The notes beneath the pieces are model-generated. The model did no database searches. It had not been told where the DNA came from and saw nothing but the letters and a program-made list of their open reading frames with translations. From Hyposmocoma kahamanoa (Eukaryota; Arthropoda; Insecta; Lepidoptera; Cosmopterigidae), in contig NW_020654810.1 in the NCBI RefSeq assembly GCF_003589595.1, positions 17,200,594 through 17,264,593 on the forward strand: DNA of 64,000 nt, in the 5' to 3' direction. Shown one piece after another: positions 31,643-43,687 of this stretch. Within the stretch, counting starts at the first letter, position 1, and the number at the start of each line of letters is the position of its first letter. The position numbers and the translations under genes are program-made.

Positions 31643-34600
31643 TCATCGTTTTTCATTTCACGTTCACAAAAATCATAAGATAAATACCTACTCACTCATG
31701 TATATAGGTACTATAATTTACGCCTCAACCTACGCATCGTAAGCTTCTGAACCCAAAAAAAGTTAAAGCTACATAAATATCTAAAGAGATTTCATTTCCG
31801 GTAACAAAATTTATTTACGTTTCACCGTAAGGTACCAAAGAACACCAGTTGAATGGCTGGGGTGACATTGACCTAGTTCCCCCTTTTCTCGCCCCCGTAG
31901 GGAACACGCCCCGCTCTTTCCCGGTCTAAAAATAGATTAGATTGTACGCAAATTTAATTTCATTTTTACTTTACACGTATATTTAGACGGCTTGAAGACT
32001 TATTAGGTATGTAATCAAAATGTGTTTGTTACTTTAATAAATACATTTTCAGCCGGACTATACAAACGAACAAAGTACGCAGGTGGTGTTGAAATAATCG
32101 CATTAACTAAACTAATGGAACATGTATTTTGATTGAGAATTAACTCTGAAAATAGTCTTTCGGTAGTTATATAATAAAAAACACATTCAGATTACCAGTA
32201 CAGTTAATTAGTAGGTATACTTAAACCTCTCTTGACTTATATTCAATTTAATCTGACATCTGATAGACATTGTTGGAACTATTAGAACAGCTGAAGAGGG
32301 ACCCTCGTCACTGAAATACACTCAGTTTTCCGTATTTCAGAGGAAAGTTCTGAGATTCACCGGTAGATGGCGTTTATAGTGTTTCAACGTTCTATTAGGA
32401 TAGCCTGGTTTAAGACGACGCACTTTATGTTTGAGACGGAGTAGAATGAAAACAAAAAGTGTTTGAAAATCAGCTATTGTTTTATTAATAGTCTACTTAT
32501 CTGACTCTTACATAGTAACGTGAGAAGTAGTTATATTTATTAAAGTGATAGTAATTAATAAAAAAGTGCAAAATGGGATTTGCGTTCTCTTACACTGGGC
32601 TATGGGTAAGAGTACGCATGCGCATCGGTAAGAATAGACGCAACACTTTTTTTTGATAGGACATCGTTTATCGGTTGCACAAATCACCACCATACCTTTC
32701 TGGTAATACTGTTCTCACACTTTACTGCAGTAATTTTAACAAGTCATTATTTGTACTGCATATATTGATAATGCATGATTGACAACCGCGATGTCACTCG
32801 AACAAACGAAGACTATAGCGCGATTGACGCTCTGTATGCGATTTTAACGCCCTACAGATGTATGCGATTTTAACCCGACGTCCATTTATTGGTAGGTCAA
32901 TGTTATTATTATAAAAATGTGCACACATCTGATTTAGAATATTTTTTCAAATATTTTGCAATCCACATTGCGCAGGTACTCTTATCGGATGCGTCATCAG
33001 GCTACGCTATAGCTACCTATGTACTTTTGGTTACACGCTTAAGAAATATTGATTTTTACCAACTTTTTACAATATTTTCGGGAGCAATAGGAAGAGATAT
33101 GTGTACTTTTACCTAACTGATCAGTAGGCAGCGTGTCTGTATGTTATTTGTTAGTCACTTTTTAATGTATTCAACCAATAGCAAACCGGCAGACGGTTCA
33201 TATGATTAAAAGTGCTAACCATCGCCTAAACATTGCGATATTACAGACTATATATAAATAAAAGTTCACATAAGTATCTTTCAAGTCCTTAATCCTGCGC
33301 TCAAATCTTAAGCCGCCTGCTAAGTTACGATTGCGGTTAATGCCTTGCTATTTCTTGGCGAGGCCTATGTCGTGGTGTCAACAGTCATGAGATTACAATA
33401 ATATACAAAGGATTTTAGGTATTATTATCAATCTTTCTACCATAGATATTCGATATATTCTCGGCAAGTACTTATATGTATATGCAACAGGTCAGATTAT
33501 TATTACTCTATCAATGCGAATATTACGAGCTCTTATACGATCTCTATATAAAATTTATACGCAATGGAGAGGAGAACTGTTTTATTACGCAATCGAACGG
33601 TACCTACGTAAATAAATACTTTTATCTTCGGGTTGTTATAAAATACACACTTATTTAATACCATTAATCGTCCGTCTCACATTCATATTCTGACATTTTA
33701 ATCGAATAACACGTACCTATAAACAATGTTAGGCCTGACGCCCGTTGGCCGGACCGCACGGCACTGGATCCTTCGGTATCCCTGCGTGCTGCGGTATCAT
33801 TTGGTATGACATACCGTCGCGACATTATGTTCGCGCCTAGCTTCATTTTATATCAGATGAACTGTTGTGTGCTTCTGGAAAGTAAGTAACTATTTCTAGA
33901 AAGCGTTTCTTTTTAGAAAATAACGTTATAACCCAGCTCGTTTCGTTTCGTTTTTCGATAAAGACGTTCTAACCCAGCTCTACTACAAAGGGCGGTTAAC
34001 TACTATCCAAAAAACAAAAAGTAAAAAATCATAATAGATATATTGACTTTAAATCACCTATAATTTCACCTTGAACAAATAAGCGACCTTGAAATTACAA
34101 TATTTCGGAGAAGGATTTACACGATATACGAGAGTAAAAGAGACAGTTGCGGAACAACGGCACAAAAACTTAAAAAGAGGGTAATATGAGATGAGTACGC
34201 CGCGTTTCGCAAAAGTCTTGCTTTCGGATCATTGAAATAATTTTGTAGTACTTTTTTTCTACTCAAGTCACCAAAACCATTCTACTATGAAATTAAATTT
34301 GACATTCAAAAGCTTATTTTCAGCCTGTGGAAAGCTGCTAAATCATTCGTATTCCCTTTATTGCCACTTGGATTTTTCGACGTAGTGTACCTAAGTCTCG
34401 TTGTTGTGCACTTTCCCGGTCACTTTGAAGAATGTACTCCCAGATGAATGTAGATCGCGTTTATCCGATGATCGTGGGGGCAAAAGGATTGAACTACCAA
34501 TCTACTAATAACAATAATGAATTTTGAATCATTGTGTATAGGATACTTGATTCCACATCTAATCTCGCGATGCATTCGCGTTGCATAGCGCTGGTCGTCC

Positions 34601-34894
34601 CATGCGCCGCGCCTTTCATTGTTACGCGAATGTGTGCGTCCGTACACGGCGCGCAGCGGGTGTGCACACACACAAGCGTAAGCGGCACTATTACGTTTGT
34701 ATGGAATTACCGTACGTGTCGTTATTAAACAACGTTGTGACTGTGACTTAAGCCGAATGAAGCCCTTTTGTGTACGCCATAACCGCACAAATGGTAACAC
34801 GAATTGTAATACTGCCTTAAGAACGAAAAAGACACAACTATGCTTACTTTACACAGCAGATGCGCCTTTTTTCGTTCCGATTAGTCGTCATATT
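31643..34894. other. No gene recognised; CpG-rich patch
   Basis: Mostly AT-rich. A GC-rich block lies at 31850-31935, and a CpG-rich block at about 34565-34730 has GC-skewed open frames on both strands but no domain. The latter could be a promoter or untranslated exon, for instance of the downstream Rab gene, but nothing proves it. Confidence 0.4.
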
Positions 34895-35085
34895 TTTAAT
34901 CGACTCCAAAAAAAGGAGGAGGTTCTCAATTCCACTGTATTTTTTTTTGTATGTACGTGTCGCGATAACTCGCGATAATTTGTGAACCAATTTAATGAAT
35001 TTAAATTTTAAGAAAATATACCGCCTCTAAGGGTGGCAAACTAGGGGATGAATGACTTTTGAGTTCGGGTTTTTTAGTACTATGG
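34895..35085 (+). repeat. Family C repeat (MITE-like)
   Basis: It starts AATCGACTCC then AAAAAAAGGAGGAGG and TTCTCAATTC. It continues through CCTCTAAGGGTGGCAAACTA and GGGGATGAATGACTTTTGAG and ends near TTCGGGTTTTTTA. The best copy is at 44647. Confidence 0.75.
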
Positions 35086-35200
35086 AGGTACTGACATTAT
35101 GTTTATTGCTCTTGTGTGTTTTGTTTTACTTTAAGTTGTTTTTGTATTTTTTAATTACCTTTATTTTGTTTTGTTTGTCTAAGTATTATTAATCTATTAA

Positions 35201-35359
35201 TTATTAATACAAAGATCGAACACTCAGAAATAACACTCAGAAAAAATCCCTTCGATCCGGTCTGGCATGGTATGCAAGAAGACGTCGGTTCGAATCCGAC
35301 CGGATCGAAGGAATTTTTTCTGAGTGTTTTTTCTGAGTGTTCGATCTTTATATTAATAA
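35201..35359. repeat. Palindromic element with tRNA-like centre
   Basis: Arms of about 60 bases (35201-35261 and 35299-35359) are nearly exact reverse complements with motifs AAAGATCGAACACTCAG, CAGAAAAAATCC and TTCGATCCGGT. The central 37 bases include GTCGGTTCGAATCCGAC (35284-35300), a perfect tRNA T-arm and B box with a GGCATGG segment before it. It looks like a tRNA-derived repeat (compare SINE-4 at 49030) folded into a palindrome. Confidence 0.8.
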
Positions 35360-38104
35360 TTATAACAAACTAGTGGAGTAATTTCACAAAAAAATAATTG
35401 AATATCAATTCAATAAAAATTTAATTATTATTAATCTATTTTCTATGTCTATGCAATATGGCGTTGCAATAAATGTTTTTCTATTTTATTCCATTCATAA
35501 CCTCTTCGGTTTTAGTTTCACTTCATTTTATAACAGGTGGAGCACTTACTAGAGGTGTAGTTAATTTTGTTTGATAAACGGTTATTCGAGGTACCCACAA
35601 ACAATATTTAACACTCCACTTACTACCTACTTACTTAACTATAAAACTTTGGCCCATAACTGTGTACTTACATCGTAAATCCACTTCGTTACACGTTCAG
35701 TATCGATATTAAACCTTCACATTGGATTACATATCATAAGTTAGGGGTAAGTTCACTTCACCTATGACATTTTACATTTTGCGTGGGCCAAACAGCGGAT
35801 ATATCCCAATAATTTAATCACGTGTGATGCTCTGCCTTTAAAATTGATTTTAGTCGAAGGATAAACGCTAATTGAACTTTGAAAAGGTCAAATGTTTTAA
35901 TTAACCAAGAGACCTCTAACTGACAGTATACATACATATTATTACAATTATTCTTAATAATTTGACAGAACAAAGTAAAGTTTAAAAAAATAATTTAGTA
36001 ACATTATTACATTACACCTCTTATAGGTAAATATCTATGACGAAAAACTAATTTTCTGTCGAACTTTCGACGGCTGATTAGTAGAAACAGTGGTTTGTAT
36101 TGAAATGTATTGAACTAATTTAAGTATTGAAACAAACCATTCAAATCGAATTAGAATTAGTGTAATTACTTGAATAAAACAATAAATCTAATTTATTTAT
36201 ATATCAATCTACTACCATCTTGATCAAAAGTAACGTCGTCGACATTTCTAGCAAATTGAAGTTATTAACATGTTATTTGGGATCAGCAAAATGAGATCTA
36301 CCACTCCCTCTTATCGTTTTTTTCATGTTTCTGTTTAATTGTTAAGCAATTGACATTTTTACTAGAATAATAGTAGTTTATGTGACTATTACATAATGAA
36401 AGGCATTAAAATACGAGTGAGTGTATGTGAAACGAGTTGACAGGCGAGTTTCATAAAAACGTCGTACGGGTTTTTTAATGCCTAATTATGTGCAGTTACA
36501 TACACTGCTTTATCTGTACACATATTGTAAGCTCTCTATAAGGTGTTAAACAACAAAACGAAGTAAATGGCGGCAAGTAAACGCTTTTCTCACGCATGTC
36601 ACGGAACCGTAGTTTTTTTTATAGACAAACTAGAGTCGGCCCCAACTATCATATCGTTCGATATCAAGTAACGTGTGAGATTTGTGAAAATGGTGTGCTA
36701 TTGACATTTCATTTCGAATAAAACTCATTTCGACTTATCTTAGAATTGAGGTCGAATCAAATTGTTTTGTTTTTCAGAGACGCTCGAAATTTGAATGTAA
36801 TAATAATGATAAAATGGAATTTGATGTTATTAATAATGCAATAATAACATTTTCACAGATAAGAATTTAGTTCTAACAAAACAGTTTATCTTTATGCTGG
36901 TCGTAATTTGCGGTTTTTGAACACATCATAGATGGTTTATGATATGTGTGTAGATAAAACACTTTTTCTACTCCTGTACTTTAATCCGTCAATTATAATT
37001 TCATATACCATGTGATAGAGGCGCACTTTTTAGTTCCGTGTTTATAATAACGAGTTGTTTGTTAATTAAAATATCAATTAAGACGCTACTCAAACGCTAT
37101 ACTGCCTCCCTATTGGTTAAATTGGCCTACAAGTCTTGCAAAGGGGCCACAAATCTTTAAGTAAAAAAAAAAATGGCTAAAATACATATATATGCGGCAC
37201 TGGGCCAGTTCTATTCTGTCTCTTTGGTTTTTGTTTTGTAGCGTTTGCTTGGCTTTCATCTAAATATGAAGAGGCTGTATGGTGGAACCTTTGCCTACCC
37301 TAATAAAATGGGTTAAAATTTATAAAGAATTGCGTTGGTTGTCATTCATGGTCACAAAATATACAGTAAATATTGGTCCTGTTTCATTATTTTACTTACT
37401 CGTAGAAAAAGTATTGCATGCAACCATTACATAATAAGATCTTAAAATCTCATACCTATTACTTAGACCACTCGGCAAAGCCTCGTAGCCTGTCAATAAG
37501 CAACGATTGCATAGAATACTATTAAATGCCAATATCTCGAAAGTTACCGAAATGTAAATGCAAAAGGAGTATAGTTTACTGCTGACTTACTGATTTTTAT
37601 CCAAATTTAGTAGTTTTTTAGCCGTTATTGTCCCACTGCTTGACGCGAAGCGTGAATGTACTCCAATCATCTTTAATTATTTCGGGCTATTGTGGACCAG
37701 TCGTACACAGAGCTGTCTAGGTTGTCATGTCACTTTTGTCGACGACGATAGCTATATTCCGAAAGTTCGTTAGTAATTCGAGCTAATTTATTCGTGTCCT
37801 CGCGACTGGAATGCCTCCCGGATTTTGTGCCGACTCTAATTCCACGAGTCCTGGAACGCGGTTGGCTAATTTCAGGTTCAGCGCACTGCGTTTCATTGAG
37901 CTTTGTGTTTAATTTCGGAACTTCAGGAACCGCGTTTGAACACCATGTTATATGACAGGCAAAATGAGTATATCGGTGAACGTCCTTTTAGTGTCATTGG
38001 AAAGCATTTGGAAAGTTACCTTTTATGAATTTCATGGCGCCGGAAAACTTCATTGGTTTGCTTATTAAACATAAACATGCCGTATTGCCATGCCTAAATA
38101 ATAC
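35360..38104. other. Gene-free AT-rich stretch
   Basis: No gene recognised in 2.7 kb apart from the fold-back repeat listed separately. Confidence 0.5.
36377..36508. repeat. Fold-back MITE-like repeat
   Basis: The ends TATGTGACTATTACATAATG and AGGCATTAAAA face an inverted TTTTTTAATGCC then TAATTATGTGCAGTTACATA. Total about 130 bases; arms imperfect. Confidence 0.65.
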
Positions 38105-38383
38105 ACACATCAAAAGTTTTTGATGGTAAGCGACACGCCTGCCCACAACAGTTGCAGTGCCACTCTGAGTTTTAAATCGCAATGATCTGAGGGGCATTGC
38201 CACTGCGCCCATCACCATGAGACATAAGTTGACAAGTCCCATGTGCCTTTAGTTTCATCAGCACCCTTACCTTTCAAAACTGAAATGCTGTAATGCTACC
38301 ATTACTGCTTGGCAGCAGAAATAGGCAAGGTAGCAGTACTTCCCTGGACGATCTCTTTCACAAGGAGCTTTACTGCTGCTAAA
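38105..38383 (+). repeat. Family A repeat
   Basis: Lacks only the first bases, starting at GATGGTAAGCGACACGCC, and ends ACTGCTGCTAAAAG followed by a (TAAG)n run at 38386-38398. This tail is the only hint of a retroposon-like 3' end in the family. Confidence 0.8.
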
Positions 38384-39339
38384 AGTAAGTAAGTAAGTGT
38401 CTAGGGATCAAGGTATTTTTGAAGTTAAAGAAAAATATCTATATAAATTTATTGAAATGTTTGTTTATATAGTTATTTATTTTTTAAATTATGAACTTGA
38501 CTACAAAAACATTGGTGTTAAAATAAAATTTATTAAAAAACGTGATTTTCCGTATTTGGTAAAAACGTGCTTGATCCCTAGAGACTTTTGATGCGAGTAC
38601 ATGAAATAAATGACATGTAAAATTTTATGACTCTTCTGTTATAATCTTAGAGGATGGAAAAAATTATAGAATATAATAATGAATAAAAAAGTTACCGACT
38701 AAATTCGTTCGTAAAATCATTAAATTTCTGTTCTGAAAAGTTGTCATCTTGTAGATGTTACCTTATTACACTAATGGTGCAATATGAGGAAACACTTTTA
38801 TTTTTCTCATAAAATTATGATTATGTAGCGTAACTAAAAAGGTCACGTTCTATTTAGTAGAATAAACAGCGACCCGAAAGTTGTTTTTATCACGTTTAAG
38901 CATTTTAAACTCAAAGTCGACGAAATAGGGACAAACCGAAACTTATCGGGGTATTTACGGGGTTATTTCACGTAACATTCTAAAATTATAATACAGCTTA
39001 AAAATTACACGGGTGACTTGCTTTATGCCGGCACAAATTGCACGTTTTATATGTAAACGAATTCGCTATATAGTTAATGTAAATTCATACCTTGTCGATT
39101 TTCTAAGGAATAAGTACTTGGTACTTGGTATAACCGGCTGGAGTCCGCAATTCGACGACAAGGCGCCTATTTTGCGTGCATGCTTACATATAAGTAATAA
39201 GTAATTACAATGAGAACATAAAAAAGTGCTTTGATAGCATCAACCATGTTTACATATTCATTAGTCAACAGCTTATAACAGCTAAAGTTTGTAACTTGAA
39301 CGTATACTTTTTCATTTCTCTCATATTTTCGCAACTGGT
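38384..39339. other. No gene recognised
   Basis: AT-rich; short AT-driven frames only. Confidence 0.5.
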
Positions 39340-39475
39340 TGGAAATAAAATTATTGTTTCGAATTAAAACCACGTATGTTTGTTTTTTCACAACAATATC
39401 TTGGTTTATTTGAAAAAAAAAACCTTGTTATAGGTACGCAATTTAGATGAAAAAAAAAATAGTTTCATTTCCAAT
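39340..39475. repeat. PLE-B end repeats as inverted pair
   Basis: GGAAATAAAATTATTGTTTC then ACGTATGTTTGTTTTTTCAC, directly followed by TTGGTTTATTTGAAAAAAA and AATAGTTTCATTTCC. Two PLE-B end fragments lie face to face. Confidence 0.6.
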
Positions 39476-39654
39476 CTGCACTTTTTATTTACCTAAGTAC
39501 AATAGTCTTTTAGGTATCTCATTTGCAGAAAAGGGGCATTGTATTAAAACTATAGGTATAGATTAAAACCTAATTAAACTAAATAAAAAGAAAAAGTTTT
39601 AACCCATTTCTGCCCAGAATCATAACAAGAAACGACGAGCACGAAATTGGTATA

Positions 39655-39830
39655 ATTAACCCACTCACACTCAACATAACCCTGAAACCCTGTGTCGCGG
39701 GTGCTATGGACACACACATAGACAACTAGAAATTACACCCAATCTCACGAGAGAAATAAATATAGGCCAAACAAATATTTCTCCCGACCCGGAAATCGAA
39801 CCTGGGAACTCTGTGTGCCAGTTCGGCATG
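39655..39830 (-). mobile_element. SINE-1 copy, body part, split
   Basis: Reverse-oriented SINE-1 body with B box complement GGAAATCGAACCTGG (39791-39805). It breaks off at CGGCATG, and the missing head resumes at 40098 after the inserted MITE. Confidence 0.85.
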
Positions 39831-40097
39831 GGGTTACCTATCAGTAGTCCGAAATGATATTTGCCAGAAATAACGTTTGGTTGAAATTCCATAACCTCGA
39901 AAGTAAATTTGAGAGGTATTTTTTCTTTTAAACCTAACTTAACCTAACCTAACCGAACCTAATCGTGTCTTTGCGATAAACATTCAACATATCCTGTAAG
40001 AACAACTGTTTCGTTATAATTCGGTTTTCGGTGTAATGCAAATTCCAACAAACGTTATTTCGGACAAAAAAATTTTCGACTTTGTTATAGGTTACCC
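39831..40097. mobile_element. 267-bp MITE inserted in SINE-1
   Basis: It begins GGGTTACCTAT and ends ATAGGTTACCC, flanked by the 7-bp direct repeat CGGCATG (39824-39830 and 40098-40104; 8 bp if one mismatch is allowed). Subterminal inverted segments with GAAATAACGTTTG support a DNA transposon. No protein is encoded. Cutting it out restores a continuous SINE head. Confidence 0.85.
39933..39962 (+). repeat. Short telomere-like (CCTAA)n array
   Basis: Six tandem five-base units, four exact CCTAA and two with one change. This is the complement of the insect telomere repeat TTAGG. It lies inside the MITE. Confidence 0.75.
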
Positions 40098-40128
40098 CGG
40101 CATGGTAACCGTTCGGCCACTGAGGCAA
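40098..40128 (-). mobile_element. SINE-1 copy, head part, split
   Basis: CGGCATGGTAACCGTTCGGC, then CACTGAGGCA, is the reverse complement of the SINE-1 head with its A box. The first 7 bases are the target duplication. Confidence 0.85.
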
Positions 40129-40947
40129 TTAAATTTCATAGTGTAAAAAATATATTTTAGACGGAAAAACGGCATCTCCGGGGACTTTAACTCATAATTT
40201 AAGGAGTTTGCCTCCGTAGTTTCTCAGTCGATAAAATAGACGAACAATAGTTATCGCTACGACGCTCCAAATACAAAACTTAAAACTTAAAAATTCTTAT
40301 AAGCTTTATCTGTTCTTTCTATAGCAAATGCGAATAGACCGTATACGTAACACTTACATTTGTAACACTAAGTGATAAGTCCAGTGTTCCTCGTCCGTCC
40401 AATGTATCTCCCGTACAATAAAACACCGGACACGTTGAAGCAAGATGTCCCATCGTGATATCGTGACCGGAATGCCCAAATGGAGACTAAAACTTGTATT
40501 GTTTGACGACAATCTTGATTTGCAATTGGTTGAACATTTGAAATAGACCATTAAAATTTTGTAAAGCAAGCTAACAATGGGCATTAAAGATCTTAGACGA
40601 TAATTACAAATACGCCTACGTGTAATACAACCATATTTTACTACGTAATAATGAAGTGTCATCTTCCGTAAGTGTAAATAAATGCTACAACTGTATCAAT
40701 ATCAATGATTTCGCAATAAATCTTTTTACTTACTACCTGGTTCAGGTCTCAATGTTTACACATATCAAATCGGATTCTGCAAATACAATGCCAGGTAAAC
40801 ACATTGTTATGTGTACAGCATAATTCATATAACATGACGATGCATGTACTACAGGTTGGGAAGGATGTTATTGATCTTCTGTCAATGCAGCGAGTTTATT
40901 GAAAGTCCTTGTTAATAACGGAACAGATGTCTACAATTTATAATAGG
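40129..40947. other. No gene recognised
   Basis: AT-rich. A 102-codon minus frame at 40354-40662 shows no known domain and no splice context. Confidence 0.45.
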
Positions 40948-41300
40948 TTTAGTAGCAGCAGAATTCCTTGTGAAAGTTCGTCCAAAGACGTACCTACTGC
41001 CATCTTACCTATTTCTCCCGCAAAGCAGTAATTAATGTGAGCATTACTGAGTTTCGGTTTTGAGGGTGCTGGCAGAGAAGGGCAGTAGGTTGAAGCCCAA
41101 TCAACCCGCTCGTTCTAGGCCGTCTCTTGATGCTGGTGAAATCAGAGGCACATGAGATTTTTCAACTTATGTATCAAGGTGACGCGCGCAGTGGCAGTGT
41201 ACTTTGCGATTTAAAGCCCTGAACGGCACTGCAACTGTTATGGACAGGCGTGTCGCTTACCACCAGGCCGACGACTTGTTCGTCCCATCACTTAATATCA
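40948..41300 (-). repeat. Family A repeat with internal insertion
   Basis: Reverse copy from TTAGTAGCAGCAGAATTCC to CGTCCCATCACTTAA. About 50 bases near 41075-41125 (GGGCAGTAGGTTGAAGCCC) are not in other copies and interrupt the family A sequence. Confidence 0.75.
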
Positions 41301-41497
41301 TAAAAAACTTTAATACGTATGAGAGTTCCAGGGGAGGAATCAAAATATTTGTAGTTTCCATCATTTTTAATAACCATGTTATAAGCCATGTTTCTGTGTC
41401 TCTTGTTTAGTTCTGAACCCTTTAACCACAGAAAATTCCACATAATTAGTTAAAATAGTTATAATGTTCTGTGCAGAACAGTTGCGAAAGATGTTTA

Positions 41498-41617
41498 ATA
41501 AATGATTATCACTAATATCAGGATTCTTACCTCGGTATAACTTCTTTTTATTTTCCCGATATTTCGGAACGGTTGCACGCTCCATGGTCACGGGTTGACT
41601 GGACGGCGGCAGATGAC
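41498..41617 (-). repeat. PLE-A terminal repeat (3' end of element)
   Basis: Contains CACTAATATCAGGATTCTTA, CCCGATATTTCGG, GGTTGCACGCTCCATGGTCA and GGACGGCGGCAGA. It matches 44138-44262 in the same direction with a few small indels. Confidence 0.85.
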
Positions 41618-41657
41618 AGCTTTAAGAGCAAAGATATCTGTCTACCCTCTTGCACTG

Positions 41658-42248
41658 TCAACGACTACCTTCATCGCGATTTGTTGTGGCGTTACCATTG
41701 TCACTCACTTTTTTCACACAAACCACACTCACTGTATGTACACGCGAAACTGAACTCGAGGTGTTTTTGTTTTTATTACTGCACGCACTAAGAATCGGAT
41801 TCCATGCATTGGACAGTTTAAAACCATCATCACGGTTAATTGTTTTGTACTTCGTGATCTCGATGGCTTCTCGTACCAACCGTGGTGTGTAGTGACGTTC
41901 TATCGAGAGTACCTGGGGGCTATGCAACTCGATCCGGTGGTTAGTGTCAGTCTGTGTGACATGTTGTGCTATAGCCGACTTCTGTGCATCATTGTTTTTT
42001 ACTGCTCGGATGTGTTCCTTCATACGATCGACAATTGTTCGTTTAGTGTGACTGATATACGAGATCCCACAACTACAGTTCACTTTATAGACACCCGGTG
42101 TTTGTAAAGGAAGGTGGTCTTTTGGTGAACGTAACATTTTTCCTATTTTGGTTAAGGAGATGAAAACAATTTTTATGGAAAACTTCCTTAGCAACCTGAC
42201 TATTTTATCTGTACATAGGGCAAAAAACTGGTAGTCTCTGTACGCCAA
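41658..42248 (-). pseudogene. PLE-A GIY-YIG endonuclease domain
   Basis: A 196-codon frame. After a basic stretch comes PLQTPGVYKVNCSCGISYIS (about 42045-42110), the GIY-YIG motif with the CxC characteristic of Penelope elements. RTIVDRMKEH supplies the catalytic Arg helix. A later REAIEITKY helix supplies the Glu and fits the EAIEI pattern of the family. The usual YIG Gly is Ser here (SYISHT), so this domain may already be impaired. It is frameshifted from the polymerase part. Confidence 0.88.
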
Positions 42249-42303
42249 TTTGCTTCTTCCTTTTGTGTATTAGTGTACGTGTTTTTATTTCGTGTCCATT
42301 CTG

Positions 42304-42714
42304 TCAAAAACCATCCAAAACCATCTTAACGTACTCCTGTTCCTGTGGTAGGTGGTGTGCATCACAAAGATCATAAGCTCTATTGGTTAATGACCTGACG
42401 ACCGAATGTAGGTGTTTTGGGTGATTATGTGATGTAGCATGTAAATATTTGTCCGTTGGTTTTCTGTACACAGAATGACCGAGTGAATCATCTTGTCGGA
42501 CTTTGACCAATACATCCAAAAATGTAAGCGCGCGATTTTTCTCAATTTCACGAGTGAACTTCACTTTGTTATGGGTGTTGTTAAGACGTGCTAAATGATT
42601 TTGTATATGTTGCTCCTTCCCTTCCATTACGCAAAATACGTCATCAACATACCTCTTCCATAATTTTATTGTTGATGGTGCTGACAGAATGGCGGCGTGT
42701 TCATAGTGTTCCAT
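42304..42714 (-). pseudogene. PLE-A reverse transcriptase, palm and thumb
   Basis: A 136-codon frame starting MEHYEH, which follows the broken motif VAMGSP-like region. It contains [10 protein letters not shown] with the catalytic YVDD (42634-42651), then [18 protein letters not shown] and [20 protein letters not shown]. The last two are signatures of Penelope polymerases (FLD..V; YRKPT....HP.H). A frameshift at about 42742-42748 separates it from the fingers part. Confidence 0.92.
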
Positions 42715-42748
42715 CCAAATGTTGGCAACAATGGGAGCAACGGGACTG

Positions 42749-43687
42749 CTACGCTACACCATCAATCTGAAGGTAGTATTGGCCATTGTACAGGAAGTAG
42801 CTAGTGTTTAAGCAATGTTCAAGTAATTGAGCAATCTCCATTGGGATGTTATTTCCTTGAAGTTTCACTTTGATAACATCGATGCACTCCTTTATTGGAA
42901 GGTTTGTGAAAAGAAACTCAACGTGATGACTAACTATAGACACATTCTCGTTAACTGTGGTACTATTTAGGATCTCAATGAAATACCTGGAGTCCTTCAC
43001 AAAGGTTTTTATTGTGCTTACTCGAGGTGTTAGTGTACGAGACACATATTTTGCCAATTCAAACGTGGGTGAGTCTATCTGACTCACTTTTCGTCGTAAT
43101 TGTACGGTAGTTTTGTGGATCTTTGGCAAACCATAAAGCCTCGGCGGTTGGACGATACGTGGACGTAATAGTTGTTTTTCAATATCAACTGGGATAGCGC
43201 TCCTACGTTCAGTAATAATGGCATACGTCTGTCGTTTCACTCTGGCAGTCGAGTTGTATGTTACATGTTTGTATGTCCTGCCATCCTCCAGTAAAGCTTT
43301 TATTTTACGGTCGTATTCTTCAACGTCCATAATCACAGTGGCGTTTCCCTTGTCTCCTTCCAGTACTATAATTGTTGTATCAGCCCTAAATTCTTTTACA
43401 GCCATCAATTCCTGAGTACTCATGTTTTTTGGTGGTAGACGAGCGTGTCGCAAGGCTACAGCCACGTCTTGACGTAAGGTTTCAGCATCACTAGCTGGCA
43501 CCCTATTACAGACAATGGCTTCTTCAACATCACATATGACGTTTTCAAATGTAATGCGCGTTGGGGTAGGAGCGAAATTTAATCCTTTTTCCAGGGCGTT
43601 AATTGCTGGTTCAGTCAGTACCTTGTTAGATAGGTTTATAACTGTTCGAGTTCCTTTCGAGTTATCATGGTACTTACTTACCGGTTA
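42749..43687 (-). pseudogene. PLE-A reverse transcriptase, N-terminal and fingers
   Basis: A 250-codon open frame (42749-43501) that continues without a stop in the same frame up to 43687. It reads GDKGNATVIMD (the Penelope K/GN..V box), RPRIVQPPRLYGLPKIHK, VSHHVEFLFTNLPI (motif A; the usual DV.SLFTNVP with H-V-E-F replacing the metal-binding Asp region) and YYLQIDGVA before the frameshift. The apparent loss of the motif A aspartate and the frameshift would each kill the enzyme. Confidence 0.9.

Noticed and set aside
31449..31742. 97-codon plus-strand gene
   Set aside because: It is a family A by-product running into a hairpin and flank.
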